From contig OZ022593.1 in the NCBI GenBank assembly GCA_963669155.1, positions 15,814,758 through 15,878,757 of the forward strand: a DNA stretch of 64,000 nt, read 5' to 3'. Positions 24,701 through 33,700 of this stretch are shown here, in pieces. Under the pieces are notes generated by a model that did no database searches, had not been told where the DNA came from, and saw only the letters and a program-made list of their open reading frames with translations. Source of the DNA: Arbacia lixula. Its lineage: Eukaryota > Echinodermata > Echinoidea > Arbacioida > Arbaciidae. A program made the position numbers and the translations under genes. Every line of letters begins with the position of its first letter. Within the stretch, counting starts at the first letter, position 1.

Positions 24701-27700
24701 GGAAACCTGACCAGGAGCACTCCCAGAGACACTCTCCTCCTCAAACCGCTCCAGTACCTGTGCCAGGAGCCTGCAGCCAAGGAGAAATTGAAGGAGAAAC
24801 AGAAGTACTAGAGCAGCTATGTCTCCTGGAAACCTGACCAGGAGCACTCCCAGATACACTCTCCTCCTCAAACCACTCCAGTACCTGTGCCAGGAGCCTG
24901 TAGCCAAGGAGAAATTGGAGGAGAAACAGAAGTATTAGAGGAGCTATGTCTCCTGTAAATCTGATCAGGAGCACTCCAGGAGACAGGCTCCTTCCACTCT
25001 TCTCCTCAAACTGCTTCAGTACTCATGCCAGGAGCCTGGAGAGGGAGAAAAAAGAGTCTTAGTATTTACAATGTGATTTTATACTCACTCGAGAAGGCCA
25101 TCTGCTAGCGTGTTGATCTTGTCAGTCAACTTGGAGAAGACACCATAGACGCGCAGCTCCTCGCAGGCAATGGACAACCAGAGAGGATTCTGGGAAGCCT
25201 CCTTGCCGAGCAGGCTGACCATCTGCTCTTCGTCCAGACGCTTGTTGAATCGGCCAAGGAGCTCCGAGACAATCTCCTGTGAGAGGACGACCAGAATAAT
25301 GACAAATCAAATATCACCTTCATAGCTGTCACAACTCCTTCTCTGTGGAATTTGTCTTGAATTGGCCAAGAAGCTTGGAGACAATCTCCTCTGAGATGAC
25401 AACCAGAATATTGGCAAATCAAATATCATCTGCATTGGGGGCTGTATTTCTTGATCACTTCCTAGCTACATCATGGGCAGTCAAGCCAATGAATTTATCA
25501 TTCATTTGTGTCAGACAAATTGCTGCTCTATAATTGCATCAATAGTGCATAAATATCATAAGACTTCTAAAATGCAGACTGCCAATTGTGCTTGTAGCTT
25601 TGATTGGATGTAAAGACATTTCGCAATGTTCTTTCTCTGCAGTTAGTGAGTAGTTGCTGTCAAATATGCATACAGGAAACTTGTCCACACCTGCTTTACA
25701 ATGCAATTTTTATGTAAATCAATAATAAAAGCTGCCAAGAGCAGCCACAAGTTTGTGATCAATAAAACTATTGAACAATAAAAAAAAACATGCAAAGCAT
25801 TGTAAATTCAAGACGGCAATGATCGTCTTACAAATAAAATGTACAAAACGATCAAACTATTAAGCACAGTTAATTGCACAATTTCAGTTTAAACGACACA
25901 CGTACAATTAAAACTTCAAAACCGATATTATAATGCACATCTAAGACAAACCATAAACAATAAAAAGAACAAGATAGGACTAAAAGGGTTGGTATTCGTC
26001 GCGTTTCTGAGTAAGAAACTTTCTGAATAGTAAAAAGAGAAGAGGTCAAAAGAGAAGAGAATTGGCGGCTCACCCTTCTTGACTCCATGTCCAGCGGAGT
26101 GACAATGACCTGGGTGGGTTTGATCTTCCTCTCCCTCAGGAGCCGGTGGGGCGGGGTGTTGTCAATCATGGAGAAGATGCAGCGGACCTGGGGTGCCAGC
26201 TTGCTGGGCAGCCAGCGCAGCGTGGACGCCGTCCGGTCCTCATCCAGCTACGAGTGAAGGGCATTGGGGACAAGTTTACCTCTTTATTCAATACGATTCA
26301 AGGATTATCACATGGTGTACCATGGAACTTATCATATACTTCTCAAAATGCAAGAAGCCCTCAGTGAAGTGCTTTCTCAAGAATACTTGCTGGTTAAAGA
26401 CTTTCCTCGGCAAACTACACTGTATGTGTGAAGGACAGTGAAGACAATTTTGCCCCCTTGTTCAATAAGATTCAACTACTTTCTCAGAGCACTTGCTGGT
26501 TACAAACTGTCCTCTAATATGGTATATATGTACAAAAATTTAGCTTTCACTCCAGCAAAAGGGAGACCTTACCTTTAATCATTAAAAATCTGCATATCTA
26601 CCGTAATCAAGGCAGTGGAAAAGACCTGGCATGGAATCTTGGTAGGTCTCAGCCTGTTACATCTCACAGAAAAAGAGGTAAGTGACTGGACAGTAAGGAA
26701 CAGGGCCATCAAGGAAAATAACTTTCCAACCCACTGTGAGGTCAAGGGGATATAACATGGAAATGATAAGTGAGAATAAGGAAAAATTAACAATTCATTT
26801 GTGGGGGCTTCTTTTCATCCTGATATCATGATTTTATTATACCCTAACAAGATTCCATGTGGGCTCGTTTTTATTATTCTTGGGGACCATTTTTTTTTTA
26901 CAGTTCAGAGGCATCAGCCTCCTGGGCCCTGTTACATAAAACTTACCATTGATTGTAACTTTGCTACCAATGGCAACTACATGAATTGATGACAAAGTTA
27001 CCAGTAATGGTAAGTTTTATGCAACAGGCCCATGTGAGGAAACGGCCTTCGTTACCTGGTTGAGTGCATCGATGATGATGATGGTCGGCCCTGTGTTGGG
27101 GTTAGAGAGGGCGCTGCTGGCAATCTGAGCCGCTGACTCATAGTCCTTGGGCATGTTGGAATCCTGCAGTCACACACAGTGCAAGCATGGATGAGTGTAT
27201 TTGCACTGACATGCAATGTACCTTGCAACAAGGATGCTGAGAGATTATACCCAGGCTACAATAAATCACTCAAAATAACCCGGTTACCAATGGTTACCAG
27301 TAACTTTTTGAGTGCCATACAATCTTTGTGATTTGTGAGTATTACTGGTGTAAATACATGTAAATCGAGCTTAAAGAATTCATGTACAGGAAGCCTGAAA
27401 AAAGGAGAATGGCCTGTATTCCGAATGGCTGTTAAACCCTAACAGAAGATTTTGTGCGCAGAATCACAAATATGGTCGATTTCAATCACGGACACCATAA
27501 TCTTTCTATGGATGAAAAGGTTGATATCATTAAAGAATCATATTATATCATGATTTTCATTTCATGCCCTATGAAGTTAGATTAGGTTAAGCATGCAAAT
27601 TAAGTTAAACCACCGTTGACAAATATGGGCCTAGTGGGTTTTTATCTGAAGGCTTTTGTCTGGAAACTAGCATCACTAGCCAATTGATGATGACGTTTGG

Positions 27701-30700
27701 CATTGCGAATAAATTTGTTTGTCCGTCTTGTGTATCTGTTTACTGCTGGATATGCCCTGGTCATAAAGTTTAATCATGTATATATGAAGTTTATATTCCA
27801 CATACTAAGAATGTTGCTATATGATTGGTCAAGAGTTGATCACGTGATGAGGCGTAGTTTTTCCTATCAGATCACCTGAGAATAAAAGTTTGTTACACTC
27901 CAGATGATAGTACTTTTTGGTTTCGCTGATCTCTTCACTCCTCACAGTCCTAACGCGTGATCAATTTTTTGAGTACGCGCGAAATAAAAGTGCGTTACAC
28001 TCGGACTATCACTTGACATCTAACGCGTCCTAACGCGCGTCCTAATGCGCGTCCTAATACGCGTCCTAATACGCTTCCTAATGCGCATCCTAATGCGCGT
28101 CCTAACGCATGTTCCCCATGGCAGCGGCTCGGGGTTATGGAGAGAAGCAAACATTACCTTTTTACGTCAAATTGTCATTTTTGGTATAGATAGTTGGTTT
28201 CAGATGTGGAATATAAAGCAAATAATCAACTTTTGGTTTCAAGCAATGAGACGAGCTATCACTTCCTCGCCGATCTGATTGTATACGCTATCTTTCCTCA
28301 GCCGCGTCCTAACGCGTGTTCCCCATGGCAGCGGCTCGGGGTTATGGAGAGAAGCAAACATTACCTTTTTACGTCAAATTGTCATTTTTGGTATAGATAG
28401 TTGGTTTCAGATGTGGAATATAAATCAAATAATCAACTTTTGGTTTCAGGCAATGAGACGAACTATCACTTCCTCAGCGATCTGAATGTATACGCTATCT
28501 TTCCTCAGCTGCGCTTCGGAAAGATAGCTACATCCAGATCGCCTCGAAAGTGATAGTTCATCCCATCACCTTCACCAACGTTGATTATTTGTTTACTGGA
28601 CGATGCATGCTTACGTTGCAGACTTTGAGCTCCCTGAGCAGTCTCTTCACCATCTTCTCTGGGTTGGTGGAGCCTGGTATGGCACCAACAAAATGGTAGA
28701 AGATGTTCCATGGGCCACTACCACTATCATCAAAACAAGAGGGAAGAATGTGACTTGCAGAAATAAATATTGAACATGAATGTACACACACACTATGATA
28801 CAAATAAGGATATATGCTGATATTTTGGCAGTTTGAATTATTCCACGGTTTCAGATCATATTCCACCTTATTGGCATCAGCATCATGCTTTCATCCATTT
28901 GTATGATAAATTAATGGTTAATAATCAAAATGTCTTTTTTGTGCATTGAACCTTATGTTAAAAGTCATCACACTTTACAAACAACTGGAATTCTGGTGAT
29001 ACCTTGAATTCATTGTTCATGATAATTGCTTATTTTGTTTTATATGATAAATAAAAATTGAACTGAATAGACCAGTTCGTAATTACACTATGGTCGGACA
29101 ATCTACTGAATAGATACTATTAGACTGCTAACTGGGATTTTTTTCAGGAAGTTGTGTTGGATGATGGATGTAAAGACATTTTACAGTGTGCCTGGAAAAA
29201 CAATAGAAGCAGGTGCATATGGTGGAATGTTCTTTCACTACCTTCTCAGAGCTAAATAGCTGTTGCCATATTTTGTATGATAATAAATTAAAATTTGGTC
29301 GACTATCTAATGAATTCCCATTTTACTCTGTGAGTGGGACAATTGGCCCGAGGTCATTTGTAACGGTAATAATCTGCTCATGCGCAAATTGCAATTGCGA
29401 AGTGGCTTATTGAATTCAGTTAGAAATTATGTGGATCCCCCTAGAATGCTATCTAACATATACTGCCTTGGTATTACTACAGTGATGTTAAAACAAAAGA
29501 TGAGTAGGGTAGCTTACGTTGGTGTCTCGCCTTTGGCCGCTCGTAAGCAGGCTACGTCAGCGACGCGAGCCAAGATGGCCGACTTCCCACTCCCTGGTCC
29601 ACCAATGAGAATGAGAGGAGCACAGTTCTCCGTATCCAGGATGTACGACTCAAACTGAAAACAGATACAAAGAAACAGGAATGAAATCAGATGGTGGGGG
29701 GGAGGAAAGGGGAATCCCCAGAAATGTCACACGAGGAGAAAAAGAAAGAAATATTTGCTCTGGATACTTTTTCAAGCCTGACGTTATGAAACATTTTGCT
29801 ATATGCATGGATATTTCACAGGGGCTCTTTTTGGTGCCATAATCTTTATATGGCATAGGTAACCAACCTGTGCCATTCATCTCTGTTCTGTGAATATATG
29901 ATCAAGTTCTGGGGTTGATTTCCCACACCATTCTGCAATTATCTTGATATACATCATTCTTTGCCATCCTCTTGCTGTTTTCCTTTTTATATTCCCATCA
30001 ATGTCAATCTTTCAATTCAGTGTTTCCAGAAAGAGTGCACAAGAAACTGACATTTGTCAGGAGCTTCCTGCCGGAATTGCTCTGATCAAAATATTTTCAT
30101 TTGATGTATGACTCGTCCAACTAATCGTAACATTCTTCTGAGAGACCACATCTCTGATGCATTGATGCATATAAATATCTGTTAACATCTTCAATATTGT
30201 ATTAGAACCAGAGTCTAGCTCACTTTCTCCAAGATGTCTTTGCGTCCCAGAAGGACTGCGCTCCTCCTCTTCATGAAGGACTCCTGCGCCTCTTTGACCA
30301 GCTCGTAGGGGTCCAGCTGGCGGGAGTCGTCCAACGGGTACTGCTCTGCGATTGCATTCTCAAAGAAGTCAAACACCTGAGCATGAACATAGCAAGGATG
30401 TATACATTACATTGAGTACCATCAGCCGTTTAATTAATATTAATATCAGTCTTTAATATTGTATGAGACAACGAGTGCAGTTTACTTTCTCCAAGATACC
30501 CTTGCGTCTCGCGATGCAAATTCATTATACTTCCCCGAAAGCCACAAAAGAACGCTTTAAGCATGAGATGGAGATAGAAGGAGAGTGGTTGTGATGGAAA
30601 TGTTTAAAATTAGTCACAATAAACTGTAATTGTAGAGTAAGCAGAGAATAAAAGGGGTAACCCTTGACTATCTAAGATTTCAACAGACTATTAGCTTACT

Positions 30701-33700
30701 TCAATATTAGAGAGCCACAGAGACTGATACGCCCTCTTTCCATCTTCAAGTCTAACTAATCTAAAGAAGATTACCCTTTTCTTGAAATCATCAAGTCCAT
30801 CCAGTTCCACCTGGCCTGTGTCTGTGTCGATGCCACAATAATTACATCCATACTTGAACACTCTGTCCACCTAAATGAAGAGGGAAAAAATATGACAGGC
30901 ATTTACGTTTCCAGTCCAAGAATTGGTGATCAGAGATTGCAGTTGTACTCATAATCTGCCTGCACTCAAATTTCTTGAAGTAAGGCTCAAAAAGCAAAAT
31001 AAAAGAATCATATTTGGACCTATATACTTCAACATGTACAGTTGAGGCCAAAAGTTTACATACACCTGGTAAGAAAACATATAAATATGATTTTTTTACC
31101 ACCATAAGAACATTAGGGATCCTTTATTTTGATGAAGATGGTTGGGTATGGTATCTACTTTATTTTCAAAGAGTATGTTTTCATAACAAAAATATTTAGA
31201 AACATATATATGGTTGATTGAACTTCAATTTGGATAAATTCAGTGGGTCAAAAGTTTACATACACTAACCAAAATTGGTGATGGTGGTACCTGTATTACC
31301 CTAAGTATTTTTTTCTTCTTTTATTTTTTCACTTGTTAGAGTTGTCATTAAGCTTTCTGTATACTACTCCTGAGGTTATTGTCAATTCCTCCAGCAAGAT
31401 TGCAACAATCCAGTCCCATTTGAAGATTTAATTGGTCGAATACCATTGTACTTTTAGCCTGTCCATATAGTTTCTACAGAGATCTGGTCTGGAAATTTGT
31501 CAACCCTCCATAATCTCCCCTTTTCTCTGTTTCACCCCTTTGTAAACTAATTAAAATGAATGTTTGGGTTTTTGTGGTGACTGAAGGCGCAATTTGAACA
31601 GGGTTACTACTTTTAGGCTGGTGTATTAATATGTTGCTACATGCTCCAACATCTTAATACACAAACAATGTGTAATCTCCATTGATAAACCCTATTGATT
31701 GTAAAATCGGATGATGAACCATGTAGCATCATGTTAATAAGCCAGTCTAGAGGTGGAAATATATTAAAATTAGGTCTTTAATTACCACATTAACCCAAAC
31801 ATTCATTTAAACTAGTTTTTAGAGTGGATAAACTAAGCAAAGGGGGATTGAGGAGGGGTTGTCACATGTCTAGACCAAATCCCTGTAGAAACCATATGGG
31901 CAGACCCCAAACATGGTATTCGCCCAAGGAAACCTGCAAATATGACTGAATTGTTGCAGTCTTGCTGGAGGAATGGACAATAATCTCATAAGCAGTATAC
32001 ATGAAGCTTGTTGGCAGTTTCAACTAGTGAAAAAATGAAAAATAAGGCTAAATACAGGCAACACCATCACCAATTTTGGTTAGTGTATGTAAACTTTTGA
32101 CCCACTGAATTTATCCAAACTGAAGTTCAATCAACCATATATATGTTTCTAAATATTTTTGTTATGAAAACATACTCTTTGAAAATAAAGTAGATACCAT
32201 ACCCAACCATCTTCATCAAAATAAAGGATCCCCAATGTTCTTATGGTGGTAAAAAATCATATATATATGTTTTCTTACCAGGTGTATGTAAACTTTTGGC
32301 CTCAACTGTATCTAGCGGACAATTCATTGACTTGTCACATATTGATACCAAGTTTGATGACAGTTTGTCATATACATTTTTTTAGATATCATATAATTGC
32401 ATAATCAGTGACATTCTGTATATTTGACACAAAATTGTTGTCATGTAGTTTTCCTATCATCGATCATCTTTAATCAAGTTTGATTTGAAAAAAACCTCTG
32501 TCAAATATTTCTTGGGCTTCTTGTCACAAAAAAATGACATACACACTGACAACCCACAGATATAATGCCAGATACCAGCCACTTTGAGCAAAAAGTTTTA
32601 AAAATCAAGGTGTCAATGAGGACGAGACCTACCCCAAAGCGGTTTTGCAGCATCCCTTTCAACATCTTGAGTTTGTGAGGGGCGATGGGGTTCGAATCCA
32701 CAAACTCCACTTTGTACTTCTCAGGGATGTCATTGATAAAAGACTCATCCCTCAGTGCGAAAATAGCTGAAATTAAGAAACACAAAAAATTTCAACATTT
32801 AAAAACAAATTAAAAATAACAAATGTTCATCTGTATGGTACATAGATGAATGAAATGATGTGCACAGTGCACTTTGTTTTTGTTGTTCTGAAAAATGAAT
32901 GTTTGGTTGATGATTTTGGGCATAGCTAAGAGAACACCTGCTTGAAGAGTGAAATAAATACAGGGATAGAAGTTTCGAGGTGAGAAAATATTTTTATGTG
33001 TGTGGCCCTCAAAAAAATTATACTCGGCTATCTATAGAGTGCTGATGTGGTGTCACCAGGTTTTTGGTGCTAAACAACATCACTCAAACAATAGATTCAC
33101 TGGTTTGACATTGTCTAGCAGCCTTGTGTCAGTTACTCACAATGAGAGTCACTTTTATGATCACCAGTCCTTGCTCTTCCAACAGAATGTAGAAAAAATA
33201 CTTTTGACAACATGCTCATATGACAATCACACTTTGGTTCTCTAGTGAGGATATATCAACATTTCAAACAACTTGACTGCTTGTCATCAAGAAACAATCA
33301 ACAGCTTTGTGAATGAAGGGAGCCTATGACTTACAGTTTGGGTTCTCCTTGCGGTAGGCCCCGTGCATGATCTCCATCTCTGTGATGGAGAGGCCATGGA
33401 TCCAGCGATAGTCGCTAACAACACTAGACGGAACCTCCTCTAGGCCTGGTATCCACCCACAACGTTCACTGTGACAGAGGGAGGAAAACATTGTTAAATA
33501 AAATATCCAAACAAGGGAAACCCGGGAGCAAAACCTACTTTCAAGCGTCTAGCTGTATAGTGAGACCAATTGGGCCCTGTTACATAAAACTTACCATTGA
33601 TGATACAATTGCTACAAATGGCAATTTCCATGGAAACCATGAATACCATTGCTTCTCATATTGTTACCATGGTAGTTACCATTGATGGCAGAGTTACCAT

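Larger units (their letters stand above)
20837..25276 (-). other. Winged-helix-like linker exons 12-15 of the STAND NTPase
   Basis: Exons 12-15 encode residues 472-751. Motifs NPLWLSIACEELR, LLAQVLERFEEE, LCLLECSSAGLLETEL and FYHRSLSKAIRKKYF match the post-NACHT helical and winged-helix segments of DUF4062/TPR NTPases. Exon 14 carries a low-complexity Gly/Glu/Asp stretch (around GEGADEGEEGGDG) that is probably a disordered loop. Exons 12, 13 and 15 all have partial tandem copies of their boundaries in the adjacent introns (see repeats at 25241-25435, 24228-25040, 20645-20875). Confidence 0.8.
26074..29654 (-). other. P-loop NTPase (NACHT-like) exons 8-11 of the STAND NTPase
   Basis: These four exons encode residues 296-471. 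Walker A (GGPGSGKS) sits in exon 8, followed by the family-typical FYHFVGAIPGST segment in exon 9. Walker B (TIIIID followed by ALNQL) ends exon 10, and a sensor-like VRCIFSMID strand lies in exon 11. All key residues for ATP or GTP binding are intact, so the NTPase is predicted to be competent. Exon 9 has two in-frame acceptors six bases apart (coding from 28723 or 28717), differing by two residues. Confidence 0.85.

Noticed and set aside
24233-24974. Six near-identical overlapping frames of about 97 residues
   Set aside because: They are shifted translations of the 127-bp array derived from exon 13, not separate proteins. Each ends by frameshift in the next unit.
31361-32040. Words resembling the C-terminal end of a Tc1 transposase (LLQSCWRNGQ) in the palindromic element
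   Set aside because: The frame is broken by stops within a few codons and the resemblance is too short to call a pseudogene.
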